Shown here: positions 7,514 through 16,504 of the stretch, one piece after another
Numbering within the stretch: position 1 is the stretch's first letter
Layout: the number at the start of each line of letters is the position of its first letter
DNA from: Streptococcus pantholopis
GTDB taxonomy: Bacteria > Bacillota > Bacilli > Lactobacillales > Streptococcaceae
Assembly: GCF_001642085.1 (NCBI RefSeq)
Contig: NZ_CP014699.1
Span: 682,001-746,000 of the forward strand
DNA: 64,000 nt
Direction of reading: 5' to 3'
The notes under the pieces: model-generated
The model's database searches: none
Told to the model about the DNA's origin: nothing
What the model saw: only the letters and a program-made list of their open reading frames with translations
Program-made: the position numbers and the translations under genes

Positions 7514-8065
7514 CTAAACAACTTTCAATTGTCCTAAAACTGTAAATAATTTTTCTTGGGCTTCTTCAAGAGTGAAATTTGTCTGCAGCAGCCAATAGCA
7601 CACAAAGGCCACAACTCCGCCTGAAAAAATATGCACAAAGGAAGTGTCGGGAAAACTGCCTATCTGGTCGCTGTTATGATGAATAGCAGAAACCAGCATA
7701 TTTTGAAAAGCGGCTGAGAAAATAGCAGGCTGGCTGGATAATAGTTGAAAGATTGCAAAACGGTGCTGCTCAACTGCCAAAAGGATATTATCTAGAAAAA
7801 GACGGTTTTCGGTTTCTGTAATTGATGTCAGATCTTTTACGAGCGGCCTGCAGGCCTTCTCAATAGCCATAAGAATTTGCTGCAGTAAGTTATTGTAGAG
7901 ATGGTCTTTAGTTTCATAATGCTGATAAAAAGCATTTCGAGAGACTTGAGCCAGTTCGCATATTTCCTTAACAGATATTTTAGTCAGATCTTTCTTTTGC
8001 AATAATTCTAAAAAAGCCTTTTGGAGAGCTTTTTCTGTTTTTTTAAAGCGCAAATCTTGTTTCAA
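7514..8065 (-). CDS. TetR/AcrR family regulator
   Basis: A 183-residue repressor. The HTH is near the N-terminus, about residues 8-55: KTEKALQKAFLELLQKKDL, then ISVKEICELAQVSRNAFYQHY. A helical ligand domain follows. It is divergent from the two-gene flavin oxidoreductase operon at 8183-10494. The gap carries TGTCATTTAAGTGACA and the related CTTAAATGACAG, the second one inside the operon's promoter, so repression of that operon and of itself is the likely role. The inducer is unknown, perhaps a nitroalkane or other substrate of the operon. Confidence 0.85.
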   Translation of the reverse strand: MKQDLRFKKTEKALQKAFLELLQKKDLTKISVKEICELAQVSRNAFYQHYETKDHLYNNLLQQILMAIEKACRPLVKDLTSITETENRLFLDNILLAVEQHRFAIFQLLSSQPAIFSAAFQNMLVSAIHHNSDQIGSFPDTSFVHIFSGGVVAFVCYWLLQTNFTLEEAQEKLFTVLGQLKVV

Positions 8066-8085
8066 ATTGACAGTCCTTTCTGATT

Positions 8086-8101
8086 TGTCATTTAAGTGAC
8101 A
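8086..8101. promoter_or_regulatory. Palindromic TetR operator candidate
   Basis: TGTCATTTAAGTGACA has TGTCA/TGACA arms. TGTCATTTAAG recurs as its reverse complement CTTAAATGACA at 8129-8139. Two copies in a divergent gap point to the TetR protein at 7514-8065. Confidence 0.65.
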
Positions 8102-8120
8102 GTTTGCTTAAATTTGCCAA

Positions 8121-8149
8121 TTGACTTTCTTAAATGACAGATGTAATAT
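8121..8149 (+). promoter_or_regulatory. Promoter of the flavin oxidoreductase operon
   Basis: TTGACT (8121-8126), 17-nt spacer, TAATAT (8144-8149). The spacer contains the operator half CTTAAATGACAG, so a bound repressor would block RNA polymerase. Confidence 0.7.
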
Positions 8150-8182
8150 AGTGACTATAACATAAAGAAAGTTGGAAGGCAA

Positions 8183-9163
8183 ATGGCAAATCGTATTACA
8201 GAAATTTTAGGAATTGAAAAACCCATTATTCAGGGACCGCTGGCTTGGCTGACGAACGGCGCCTATGCTGGAGCAGTCAGTGCAGCAGGCGGCTTAGGTG
8301 TGTTAGGAATTAGTGCTGGGCAAAAAGTTGCTGCTACAACGGTAGAAGAAACTGTTGAAAACATGCGCCGCGAAATTCGCATTGCTCGTGAGATTACTGA
8401 TAAGCCTCTTGGTCTGAATATCGCACCTGGGAATCCTCTTACAGATGTTTTTACCCAGCCTATGATGGATTTAATGAAAGAAGAGGGAGTCGGTGTAGCT
8501 ATTATGGTTGGAACTTTCTCGGCTGACTGGACTAAGAAGTTTCATGATAAAGGGATTAAAGTTGTTTTTCGAGCAGAAACTCCTACAGTTGAAAATACTG
8601 AAGAGGCCATCCAAGGTGGTGCTGATATTATTGTTGCTACCGGCTTTGATGAAGGCGGGACAGTACCTGAGAAAGTGATTGGGACTTTCTCGATTGTACC
8701 GATGATTGTCGATGCTGCTAAAGGGCGCGTACCAGTCATGGCAGCAGGCGGTATTGCGGATGCGAGAACGGCACGGGCTGCCTTTGCTTTAGGAGCAGAA
8801 GGACTTTTTGTAGGTACCGCCTTTATGATGTCCCAAGAGTCTGTTTTATCACCAAATATTAAGGAATTAGCACTGAAGTCAAATGCCTCTGATCTTTTGC
8901 TTTATAGAACGGTTCCAGCTTACTACCGCTCATTGCCGGGGGAAATTCCTGATAAACTTTTAGAAATGAGCCGAGCGGGGGCTACTGAAGAGGAAATTTT
9001 TGAGGTACAAAGAGGTTACAATGGTATGCGGGATGGCATGTTATTTGGAGATTTAAGCAAAGGGTTTGCTTCTTTCGGTCTAGGGATTTCAATGATTGAT
9101 AAAATTGAACCTGTAGCAGTTATTATGGATAAATTAATGTCAGGAATTGAGGATTTGCTGTAA
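8183..9163 (+). CDS. Nitronate monooxygenase / FabK-like flavoprotein
   Basis: A 326-residue FMN-dependent TIM-barrel enzyme of the 2-nitropropane dioxygenase family. The N-terminal IEKPIIQGPLAW (about 11-22) is the flavin-proximal motif. The barrel carries VVFRAETPTVENTEEA, then ATGFDEGG and VPVMAAGGIADARTARAAFALGA (about 182-204), which binds the FMN phosphate, followed by GLFVGTAF. The usual FabK of fatty-acid synthesis sits in a fab cluster, so here a nitronate or quinone reductase role is more likely. GGAAGG precedes ATG 8183. The LLM monooxygenase gene follows after 2 nt, making a co-transcribed pair. Confidence 0.85.
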   Translation: MANRITEILGIEKPIIQGPLAWLTNGAYAGAVSAAGGLGVLGISAGQKVAATTVEETVENMRREIRIAREITDKPLGLNIAPGNPLTDVFTQPMMDLMKEEGVGVAIMVGTFSADWTKKFHDKGIKVVFRAETPTVENTEEAIQGGADIIVATGFDEGGTVPEKVIGTFSIVPMIVDAAKGRVPVMAAGGIADARTARAAFALGAEGLFVGTAFMMSQESVLSPNIKELALKSNASDLLLYRTVPAYYRSLPGEIPDKLLEMSRAGATEEEIFEVQRGYNGMRDGMLFGDLSKGFASFGLGISMIDKIEPVAVIMDKLMSGIEDLL

Positions 9164-9165
9164 AA

Positions 9166-10494
9166 ATGACAGGAAAACAAATGAAGATTGTGCTGCAAAT
9201 GGTTTCTGGTTACGGAGGAGAGTTTAAGACCTGGCGTTTGCCTGAAGCTAAAGCTGATGCCTACACAGACATGGATTTCTATGTCGAAATGGCACAGCTG
9301 GCAGAAAAAGGGAAACTCCATGCTCTGTTTATGGCGGATACCCCGGCACTTGTTAATGATTTAACTAATGAAACGCCGATGCACTCGATGGATCCGCTGA
9401 TTGCAATGACATCGGTTGCCCGAGCGACCAAGCATATAGGATTAGTTGGCACTTTTTCAACGACCTTTAATGAGTCCTATAATCTAGCTCGTCATCTGAA
9501 AACACTGGATGTGATTAGCCATGGACGTGTGGGTTGGAACGCTGTAACGACCTCAACACCTGCAACTGCAGCCAATTTTGGGACACATTTGAAGTCTAGT
9601 CGTGAACGTTATGGGCGGGCTCATGAGATGATTGAGGCAGTCCAAGGACTATGGGGGTCTTGGGGGGAAGCTGCTTACTTGCATGAAAAAGAAGCAGGAC
9701 AGTTTGCGGATATGTCCAAAATCAAGCCAATTCACTATAAGGGCAATTATATTCAGACAGCAGGACCTCTTCCTATTCCCCCTTCTGAACAGGGGCAGCC
9801 GCCAATTTTTCAAGCTGGCCCAAGCTCTGAGGGCATCCGTTTAGCAGGTCGCTTTGCTTCAGGTGTTTATGCCAATCCTTTTACCATTGAAGAAGCACGT
9901 GACTATCGAAACGCACTCAGGGAAAGTGCTGTGGCTCACGGACGATCTGCTGACGATATTAAGGTCTTTACAGGTTTCATGTTTACCATTGCTGATAGTA
10001 AAGAAAAAGCACTTGCTCGAAGACGGGCTGTTCTAGAGTTTGATAAGGAAGAGCTAGACCAGCGTCTGAGCTACCTAGCTGCTATGGTTGGGTTGAATTT
10101 CCAAGGAATTGATCCTTACCAGCCTTTGCCCAAAAATTGGTTGAAATTAGCTCAGCCTAACCCATATGATCCTCGTTCACCGAGAGCATTAGAAGTTTTA
10201 AAAGAAGGTTATTCACCAGTTGATACGCTGGCACACGGTGTTATCAATTATCACCCGGTGGTTATTGGAACAGCTGGCGATGTCGCAAATTTTCTTCAAG
10301 AATGGTTTGAAGCCGGGGCAACAGACGGTTTTTCAATTGTTCCTGATCTGGCGCATGATGGTGTCTCCGCCTTTGTAGAACAAGTAGTGCCTATTCTTCA
10401 AGAGCGTGGCATTTTTCACGAAGAGTATGAGGGCGCAACATTACGTGAAAATCTTGGTGTTCCTTACCAGTATGGAATCCGAAATGAAGATTAA
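9166..10494 (+). CDS. LLM-class flavin-dependent monooxygenase (NtaA/DszA type)
   Basis: A 442-residue FMNH2-dependent monooxygenase of the luciferase-like superfamily, NtaA/SnaA/DszA branch. Visible blocks are FMADTPAL (about 55-62), GLVGTFSTTFNESYNLARHL (about 92-111), HGRVGWNAVTTSTPATAANFG (about 119-139), HYKGNYIQTAGPLPIPPSEQG and QAGPSSEGIRLA. Such enzymes oxidise small sulfur- or nitrogen-containing organics with flavin supplied by a partner reductase. It is tightly linked to the nitronate monooxygenase gene (2-nt gap) and presumably co-repressed by the divergent TetR protein. A second ATG at 9181 follows AGGAAAA and could also be used. Confidence 0.85.
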   Translation: MTGKQMKIVLQMVSGYGGEFKTWRLPEAKADAYTDMDFYVEMAQLAEKGKLHALFMADTPALVNDLTNETPMHSMDPLIAMTSVARATKHIGLVGTFSTTFNESYNLARHLKTLDVISHGRVGWNAVTTSTPATAANFGTHLKSSRERYGRAHEMIEAVQGLWGSWGEAAYLHEKEAGQFADMSKIKPIHYKGNYIQTAGPLPIPPSEQGQPPIFQAGPSSEGIRLAGRFASGVYANPFTIEEARDYRNALRESAVAHGRSADDIKVFTGFMFTIADSKEKALARRRAVLEFDKEELDQRLSYLAAMVGLNFQGIDPYQPLPKNWLKLAQPNPYDPRSPRALEVLKEGYSPVDTLAHGVINYHPVVIGTAGDVANFLQEWFEAGATDGFSIVPDLAHDGVSAFVEQVVPILQERGIFHEEYEGATLRENLGVPYQYGIRNED

Positions 10495-10501
10495 CTAAAT
10501 A

Positions 10502-10546
10502 AGCAGCCAGTAAGGACAATTCACTGCTAGCTGCTTTTTATTTAGA
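10502..10546 (+). terminator. Terminator of the oxidoreductase operon
   Basis: AGCAGCCAGT...ACTGCTAGCTGCT stem followed by TTTTTATTT. The rest of 10547-10932 holds only a TATAAT-like box at 10790-10795 and no gene. Confidence 0.65.
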
Positions 10547-10932
10547 GGAAATTTGCAGCCAATCTTTTGCTTAAACGGTAAAAAGGCAGAACCTGTCTCA
10601 TGATGTTCAGGTTGAGAGTAAGTTGCTTGTTCAAAGGTCTCTACAAGCAGGCAGTCTGTGCAAGCTCTCAATACTCAATAAATACTCTCAGATACCATAG
10701 ATAGCAATTCTTAACTGCTGGTTGACAACTCATACGTAACGCCTTTCCTGATAAAAATGATTGCTGTGGTCTTTTATTAATTTTAGCGGTATAATAATAG
10801 TATTGAATCGCTGATTGGGCATATACTCTCGAAAAACTAAGGTTTTTGGTAAGTTATCTTGTCTAAACAAGGTACCAAAGGAGCGCTGCCTGACACAAGC
10901 ACTACAATTAATTAGGGGAAGAAAAGGAAATA

Positions 10933-12963
10933 ATGAGGGAAAAGTGGATTGACACGGCAAAAGGGATTGCCATACTGCTGGTGATCATTGGGCATGTAAG
11001 CGCAGGGCTTGAAGGGATATGGAATTTCAGCTTTGTATACGGGATACATTTGGTGATATTTTTTGTCCTGTCCGGCTATACTTCAAAAAAGAAAAGAATA
11101 AACGGCGATTATTTGAATGCGCGCTTTTCCCGCTTAATGGTTCCGTATTTCTACACCTGCTTGCTGATTATGCTGACGGATATTTTTAACAGCTATCTCG
11201 TTTATCATGAGCGTTCTGCTGCAAGCATTACAAGGTTAATCAGCCGGGATCTTGTCAGAAGTTTTTTTGCTTCGGGGACTCATACAGTATTTGGCACAAT
11301 TGAGCTGGGCAGCAAGATAGGTGCCATATGGTTTCTTCCGGCCATGTTTTTTGCTAGCCTTTTGCTTCAAGCTGTTCTAAACTATTTCGGTGAAAACGAT
11401 GCCTATGCCGGAACAGTCTTAGCCCTTATTGCCCTAACCGGCCATATTTCGGCACAGTTCCTATGGCTTCCTTTCAGCATTCAGTCCGGCATGATGGCAG
11501 CCTTTTTTATGTGGATAGGATTTGTTATACGTAAACATGATTTGCTTTCAAAAGTGCGATGGTCCCACTATCTCTTTGCTCAGCTTATTTTGCTGCTGGG
11601 AATCTTTTTGGGATACTGTAATGTCAATTTTGTTACAGCCGATATCAATGATGTTATTTTATCCGTTTTAGTCGGTTTATCAGGTTGTTTGCTGGTATAT
11701 GGCATCTCTGTTATTTACAAGGGCCGTATTCTTGACTATATCGGACGGATTTCTTTAACCGTTTTATGCACCCACCTATATGCCTTAGAGGCTTTGGCAC
11801 CCTATGTTAATAAAAGCCTTGATTTGTTGAAGCTGGAAGGTAATCTTAGAGTCTGGACATGTATTGTCATTGAAATTCTTTTTGCTGTTTTGACGGCCTC
11901 GGCAGTAGAAAAGCTCAAACACTCTTTTTCAAGGCGAAAATCAAGCTTCTTAGAAAAAAGGCAGACAGACGGCTTTGATGTGAATACTCTTACGGTTGAT
12001 ATAGCCAAAGGTCTGCTGCTTTTATCAATACTGTTCAGCTTGTTTAGAATCGATGAGAACTTAAGGACAATCCTTTTTTCCTGCCAGATACCGGCTCTTG
12101 TTTTTCTGTATGGCTACAGCTATGACAGCTCTAAAAGTGTCAGCAAAATAATAAAGAACAGCCTAAGCTTTTTTCTGCTGCCGTACAGTCTTTTGGTTAT
12201 CGGTGACTTACTGCTTCAGGCAAACCATTGGACGCCCTCTTTTCTTGATGATAAACTGTCCCAATATCTTTTTGGTCTGTCTTTGACCAAAGAGCTCTGG
12301 ACGGATCTGCCATCAGTTGGTTTGGCCGCCCTCATGTTGCTGCTCTTTCTCATTACTTTGATTTATACAGCAGTGGACAGACTATTCAAAACAGATAGGC
12401 TGAAATGGGCCTGTTGCCTCAGCCTGTCTTTGCTTGGCTTAGCTCTTGGGGAAATGGGCTATTGGCTGCTTTGGAGCCTTGATATAGCCTGCTATGCTAT
12501 CATTTTTTACCGTTTAGGCCACCAGTTTCATCAAAAACAATGGCTGCAAACCGTCCTCAACAATTCCTTCTTATATTTTATCCTTTCCCCTATTTGGGCT
12601 TATATGATCTATATCGGGGGAATGGATATGATTGTTAGGCAGTACGAGCCTTACGGCATGGTTATCATAGGATCTCTTGCAGGAACGCTCTTAACTATTG
12701 GTCTAGCTGATTATATTCGTCAGAACTGGCCTCTTGCCCAAATTTTTTTAAAAAAGGCGGGAGAAAGCTTTATGATGGCTCTTGCGGTGTATACTTTACT
12801 TGGGGCTCAAATAGAGTCAGCTGCAGCTTCTGTGTTTAATCCCTCAAGCTTTGCTTATCTGCTTTTATCTATCATACTTCAAATCTTCCTTTCAGGAATA
12901 GCTATACAGATTTTATTATCCGGAAAAAATAGGCTTTCAAAACTGATAAGCAGCAGAAGATAA
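10933..12963 (+). CDS. Double acyltransferase-3 membrane protein
   Basis: A 676-residue polytopic membrane protein made of two related halves. Residues 1-330 form a standard acyltransferase_3 (OafA/WecH-like) domain: DTAKGIAILLVIIGH with the conserved His21, then HLVIFFVLSGY and RLMVPYF. After a short basic linker (about 334-350), residues 356-676 begin again with DIAKGLLLLSILFS and continue with IPALVFLYGY and FFLLPY, matching the same layout, but the catalytic GH pair is replaced by FS. The protein probably O-acylates a cell-surface sugar; the second half is likely structural or inactive. GGAAATA precedes ATG 10933. It is monocistronic and followed by intergenic repeat elements. Confidence 0.8.
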   Translation: MREKWIDTAKGIAILLVIIGHVSAGLEGIWNFSFVYGIHLVIFFVLSGYTSKKKRINGDYLNARFSRLMVPYFYTCLLIMLTDIFNSYLVYHERSAASITRLISRDLVRSFFASGTHTVFGTIELGSKIGAIWFLPAMFFASLLLQAVLNYFGENDAYAGTVLALIALTGHISAQFLWLPFSIQSGMMAAFFMWIGFVIRKHDLLSKVRWSHYLFAQLILLLGIFLGYCNVNFVTADINDVILSVLVGLSGCLLVYGISVIYKGRILDYIGRISLTVLCTHLYALEALAPYVNKSLDLLKLEGNLRVWTCIVIEILFAVLTASAVEKLKHSFSRRKSSFLEKRQTDGFDVNTLTVDIAKGLLLLSILFSLFRIDENLRTILFSCQIPALVFLYGYSYDSSKSVSKIIKNSLSFFLLPYSLLVIGDLLLQANHWTPSFLDDKLSQYLFGLSLTKELWTDLPSVGLAALMLLLFLITLIYTAVDRLFKTDRLKWACCLSLSLLGLALGEMGYWLLWSLDIACYAIIFYRLGHQFHQKQWLQTVLNNSFLYFILSPIWAYMIYIGGMDMIVRQYEPYGMVIIGSLAGTLLTIGLADYIRQNWPLAQIFLKKAGESFMMALAVYTLLGAQIESAAASVFNPSSFAYLLLSIILQIFLSGIAIQILLSGKNRLSKLISSRR

Positions 12964-13050
12964 AGGAGAAAAGACAAATTTTTAAAGAAAAAGTAAATAA
13001 AACAAGAGCCTAAAGGAGATATGAGAACCCTTTTGCTTGCTTGGCTTGAG

Positions 13051-13538
13051 TATGAATTAAACACGCCCTAGAGGTTGCGGGAAAAAGATGTTCTGATTTA
13101 GAATCTGGTGATTCGTCAGTCAGTCCCCTATTTTCCTTTTGCATTTTTAACGGGCTTTGTATCTTGTCGAATTGAACACGCCCTAAGAGCTGTGCAGTGA
13201 AATTATCCAGTGGATGATTTCAGCCCGAACCTAGAAAAGGGAGAGTGAGGGGGTTGGAAATCAAAGATTTCTGACTTACCGTCAGCCGTAAACGTCTGAA
13301 AGCTTTGTCGCCTTGACAGTCGACCGCACCTTTCTAGTCGTTCTGGCAGGGGTGCGCCTACGAAATCAAAGCTTTCTGGCTTACCGCCATTTTTGCTTTG
13401 CTCTTTTAACGGGCTTTGTATCTTGTTGGAATTGAACACGCCCTAAAATCCTAGTGAAAAAGATGGCTGTCATCGTGATGCCAGCATCACTTGCCATCCC
13501 CTATTTTCATACGGTTTTTTTAACGGGCTTTGTATCTT
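13051..13538 (+). repeat. Modular palindromic element, site 1 (upstream of maa-like gene)
   Basis: Three units end in GGGC junctions at 13152, 13411 and 13525. Unit 1 has the GAATC/GATTC apex. Unit 2 has the 105-bp type module as its apex and so is about 145 bp longer. Unit 3 has a GTGATGC/GCATCAC apex. Units are linked by TTTGTATCTT...TTGAACACGCCC. The last TTTGTATCTT ends 4 nt before AAGGAG of the next gene. The opposite strand has a 78-codon frame (13439-13203) that I do not treat as a gene. Confidence 0.85.
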
Positions 13539-13554
13539 GTTGAAGGAGATGTAG

Positions 13555-14139
13555 ATGGTAACGGCAAGTGAGAAAATGCAGTCAGGTGACTGGTACGATG
13601 CTAATTTTGATCCGGAATTGATCCAAAAACGGTTGGCGGCTCAGGACTTATGCTTTGAACTTAATCAACTAAAACCAAGTTTGGAAAAAGAACGTTCAGC
13701 AGTTATGGCAGAGCTTTTTGGCCGAACTTACGAGGGTTTGGTCCTGCTCAGCTCTTTTACTTGTGATTATGGTGAAAACATCAGCTTTGGTAAAAACTGT
13801 TTCGTCAATGTTAATTGCTATTTTATGGACGGTGGAAAAGTGACTCTGGGAGACCATGTTTTTGTAGGGCCTTCAACAGTTTTTTATACAGCCAACCACC
13901 CCCTGGACTATCAGCGTCGCAATGCTGGACTTGAACAAGCTTTGCCGATTACTGTCGGCAATAATGTCTGGCTGGGGGCCAATGTCAATGTTATGCCTGG
14001 TGTGACAATCGGAGACGGCTGTGTCATCGCTTCTGGCAGTGTGGCAACAAAGGATATACCGGCCAACAGCTTGGCGGGCGGTGTGCCTTGCCGTGTGATG
14101 AAGACAATTGAACAAAAGGAAGGACAAGCACATGATTAA
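13555..14139 (+). CDS. Sugar O-acetyltransferase (maltose/galactoside type)
   Basis: A 194-residue hexapeptide-repeat acetyltransferase. The N-terminal Maa segment runs to about residue 60: MQSGDWYDANFDPELIQKR, then LNQLKP. The beta-helix follows: FGKNCFVNVNCYFMDGG, GDHVFVGPSTVFYTANHP (catalytic His about 121), NVWLGANVNVMPGVTIGDG, and the end SLAGGVPCRVMK. It is closer to the canonical Maa than the gene at 4897. It overlaps the HAD phosphatase gene by 8 nt (ATGATTAA), so the two are translationally coupled. AAGGAG comes directly after the end of a palindromic element whose transcript would form the leader. Confidence 0.85.
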   Translation: MVTASEKMQSGDWYDANFDPELIQKRLAAQDLCFELNQLKPSLEKERSAVMAELFGRTYEGLVLLSSFTCDYGENISFGKNCFVNVNCYFMDGGKVTLGDHVFVGPSTVFYTANHPLDYQRRNAGLEQALPITVGNNVWLGANVNVMPGVTIGDGCVIASGSVATKDIPANSLAGGVPCRVMKTIEQKEGQAHD

Positions 14140-14929
14140 AGTTGTCGCAACAGATATGGACGGTACGTTTTTAAATAGCCGAAATGACTATGACCGCAAA
14201 CACTTCAAAGTGCTTTTTGAAAAAATGACAGACCAAGGCATTCGTTTTGTCAGTATCTCCGGCAATCAGTATTACCAAATTCAGTCTTTTTTTCCTGAAT
14301 TAAAAGACCGTATCACTTTTGTTGGAGAAAATGGGGCTTATATTGTTGAAAACGGCAGTTTTATCAAGAGTCACCGTTTGAGCAATGATTCTGTACGCCT
14401 TGTACTGGATTATCTGACAGAAAACAAGTTTGACCATGAACTGGTTTTATGCGGTGAGCAGTCAGCTTATATTTTGCAGGCATCAGCTCAGGAAGTCAAG
14501 GATTATTTTTCTATTTATTACCATCGTTTGACAGCAGTAGAAACATTTGCTCAATTGCCTGATGATAATTTTATGAAGTTTTCATTCAACACCCCGGAAA
14601 ATCAAACGTATGCCATTGTCGATGCCTTGAATGATAAACTGGAAGGAAAGGTTGTCGCAGTAACCAGCGGTCATGGGAATATTGATGTGATTGCTGAAGG
14701 TGTCAATAAAGGAACGGCGATGGCTTATTTATTAGATAGGTGGGGAGTTACGGCAGAAGAGCTGGCAGCTTTTGGTGATGGCGGCAATGACATTGAAATG
14801 CTCAAGCTGGCTAAATATTCCTATGCCATGTCCAATGGCAGTGCAGATGTAAAAGCAGCAGCTTCAGCTATCGCGCCTTCTAATGATGACAGCGGAGTGC
14901 TGAAAACTATCGAAAAGTTATTAACCTAA
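14132..14929 (+). CDS. Cof-type HAD phosphatase
   Basis: A 265-residue haloacid-dehalogenase phosphatase of the Cof/YidA/SupH branch, acting on sugar phosphates or similar metabolites in the cytosol. Motif I is DMDGTFL (Asp nucleophile near residue 7), motif II is SISGN, motif III is the Lys in GVNKGTAM, and motif IV is FGDGGNDIEML. A C2B cap lies between. The start ATG 14132 overlaps the end of the acetyltransferase gene and AAGGAAGGA precedes it. The pairing with a sugar acetyltransferase suggests a shared role in dealing with surplus sugars, which is inference. Confidence 0.85.
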   Translation: MIKVVATDMDGTFLNSRNDYDRKHFKVLFEKMTDQGIRFVSISGNQYYQIQSFFPELKDRITFVGENGAYIVENGSFIKSHRLSNDSVRLVLDYLTENKFDHELVLCGEQSAYILQASAQEVKDYFSIYYHRLTAVETFAQLPDDNFMKFSFNTPENQTYAIVDALNDKLEGKVVAVTSGHGNIDVIAEGVNKGTAMAYLLDRWGVTAEELAAFGDGGNDIEMLKLAKYSYAMSNGSADVKAAASAIAPSNDDSGVLKTIEKLLT

Positions 14930-15108
14930 AGCATAAAAAGAAGCGGGACAAAAAATGTGATTTCGAGAATATCGATTTATTACCCTCCCGCTCAGCTGCT
15001 CATTTGGGTTATAGAAATTAATTATGCCTAGTTTTGGCAAGATAAGACAGCCTGAGTGCAGTGTATACTAGTTTGTTTCTTGGTAAATTTTCATTCAATA
15101 TTGCATCG

Positions 15109-15148
15109 AAAAAGCCCTCAAAGCTAATTTTAGTTCAGCTTTGGGGGC
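15109..15148 (-). terminator. Terminator of the aldo/keto reductase gene
   Basis: On the minus strand GCCCCCAAAGCT...AGCTTTGAGGGC is followed by TTTTT. The rest of 14930-15283 contains no gene. Confidence 0.65.
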
Positions 15149-15283
15149 ATAATTGTAGGAATTTTATGGATTTCTGCACAGCTCCTCAGCTAGTTTTAAA
15201 AAATTGAAGTGAGAAGATAAGGGTAGATTTTACCAGTCACAAGAGATATACAGTTTTTCAAAACCAGCTTCGGTTTTGCCTGC

Positions 15284-16210
15284 TTATGGTAAATACTTAC
15301 CGGCAGCGAGATAGAGATGGTACCACTCGTGGTGAGTCAGTTTAACATTAGCAGCTGTACAGACATCAGCCAAGTGTTCGGGGTTCATTGTGCCGACAAT
15401 AGCCTGCATGTTGGCAGGGTGTCTCAGAATCCAAGCAATGGCTGCAGCCGCTTTGGAAATGCCGTATTTATCCCCGATTTCCTGCAAAGCTTGGTTCAGT
15501 TCTGGGAAATTAGGATGATCAATGAAGCTGCCTTCAAACATTCCATATTGAAGAGGGGACCAGGCCTGAATCGTAATATCATGCAAACGGCAGTAGTCCA
15601 GTATGCCATTATCCCGGTCGATGGACATATCGGTTGTCTTATTATTAAGATAAAGCGACTGATCGATGAGCTGAGACTGTTCTAAAGAAAGCTGAAGCTG
15701 ATTAAAAATGAGCGGCTGTTTAACATATTTTTTCAGCAGCTCCAACTGCATTGGCGGAACATTACTAACACCGAAATAGCGAACTTTACCTGATTTTTCC
15801 AATGTATCAAACGCTTCAGCGACTTGTTCCGGTTCAAAAATTAAATCCGGCCGATGCAGCAGAACAGAATCCAAATAGTCTAGTTTCATCCGATGCAGGC
15901 TGTCATCAACACTGCTAAGAATATTTTCTTTTGTCCAGTCAAATTCGTTGCGTTCAAAACAGAGCCCAACTTTCGATTGGATAAAAACATCATCCCGTTT
16001 ATTGCCGCTTTGTGCAAAGGCCTGACCAAAGCGTGTTTCAGCTTCGCCATTACCATAGGCGGTTGCGTTGTCAAAGAAATTGACGCCGCAATCAAGAGCT
16101 GTTTGGATGATTGTCGCTGCCTCTGAAACAGATAGAGCTGGCATCCGCATACAGCCCAGAATAATAGCAGCAGCCTCTTGCGGGCCGCGAGCAACAGTAA
16201 TTGTTTTCAT
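15284..16210 (-). CDS. Aldo/keto reductase (YdhF-like)
   Basis: A 308-residue cytosolic NADPH-dependent reductase. The catalytic Asp and Tyr are in NFFDNATAYGNGEAE, Lys in FIQSKVG, and His in VLLHRPD. The C-terminal IVGTMNPEHLAD binds the cofactor. It resembles the YdhF/general aldo/keto reductase group, different from the membrane-anchored enzyme at 5561. The start is ATG 16210, with GGAGGT 7-8 nt upstream on the minus strand; an in-frame upstream GTG-type start has none. Monocistronic. Substrate unknown. Confidence 0.85.
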   Translation of the reverse strand: MKTITVARGPQEAAAIILGCMRMPALSVSEAATIIQTALDCGVNFFDNATAYGNGEAETRFGQAFAQSGNKRDDVFIQSKVGLCFERNEFDWTKENILSSVDDSLHRMKLDYLDSVLLHRPDLIFEPEQVAEAFDTLEKSGKVRYFGVSNVPPMQLELLKKYVKQPLIFNQLQLSLEQSQLIDQSLYLNNKTTDMSIDRDNGILDYCRLHDITIQAWSPLQYGMFEGSFIDHPNFPELNQALQEIGDKYGISKAAAAIAWILRHPANMQAIVGTMNPEHLADVCTAANVKLTHHEWYHLYLAAGKYLP

Positions 16211-16454
16211 GACTAGCACCTCCAATGTTTTACTTTTATTATAGTACTTAGAGCAGGTCTAAGGTCAAGTCCTAAGGCAGACAGAGCAGCTCAAAAGCAT
16301 AAAAAATTAGAATAACAGAAATAGGCTATTATCAGATTGAAAAGGAGCAGCAGCTTCCTCAAATTATTGAGCAGGATACTGTAGCTGAAAAGACACTCAA
16401 ATGCTGCTGACAGGATAATCTTTGCAGAAGATTGCAGGAAAATGCTTATAAATA

Positions 16455-16483
16455 CTTATAAACACTTAAATATGTGTTATAAT
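16455..16483 (+). promoter_or_regulatory. Promoter with direct repeats ahead of deoR
   Basis: TGTTATAAT at 16475-16483 is an extended -10. Just upstream, CTTATAAATACTTATAAA (from 16445) gives two direct repeats, a possible operator for the DeoR protein itself. The remaining part of 16211-16444 holds only a short unrecognised fragment. Confidence 0.5.
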
Positions 16484-16504
16484 ATAAATAAGGAGAGTTA
16501 GTCT

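Noticed and set aside
8183-9163. fabK (enoyl-ACP reductase) for the nitronate monooxygenase-like gene
   Set aside because: FabK genes sit in the fatty-acid synthesis cluster; here the partner is an LLM monooxygenase under a TetR regulator, so a catabolic or detoxifying enzyme is more likely.
16320-16410. Short frame with IGYYQIEKEQQLPQIIEQ
   Set aside because: Could be a gene remnant but it is under 35 codons with no start, ribosome site or known family; not enough support.
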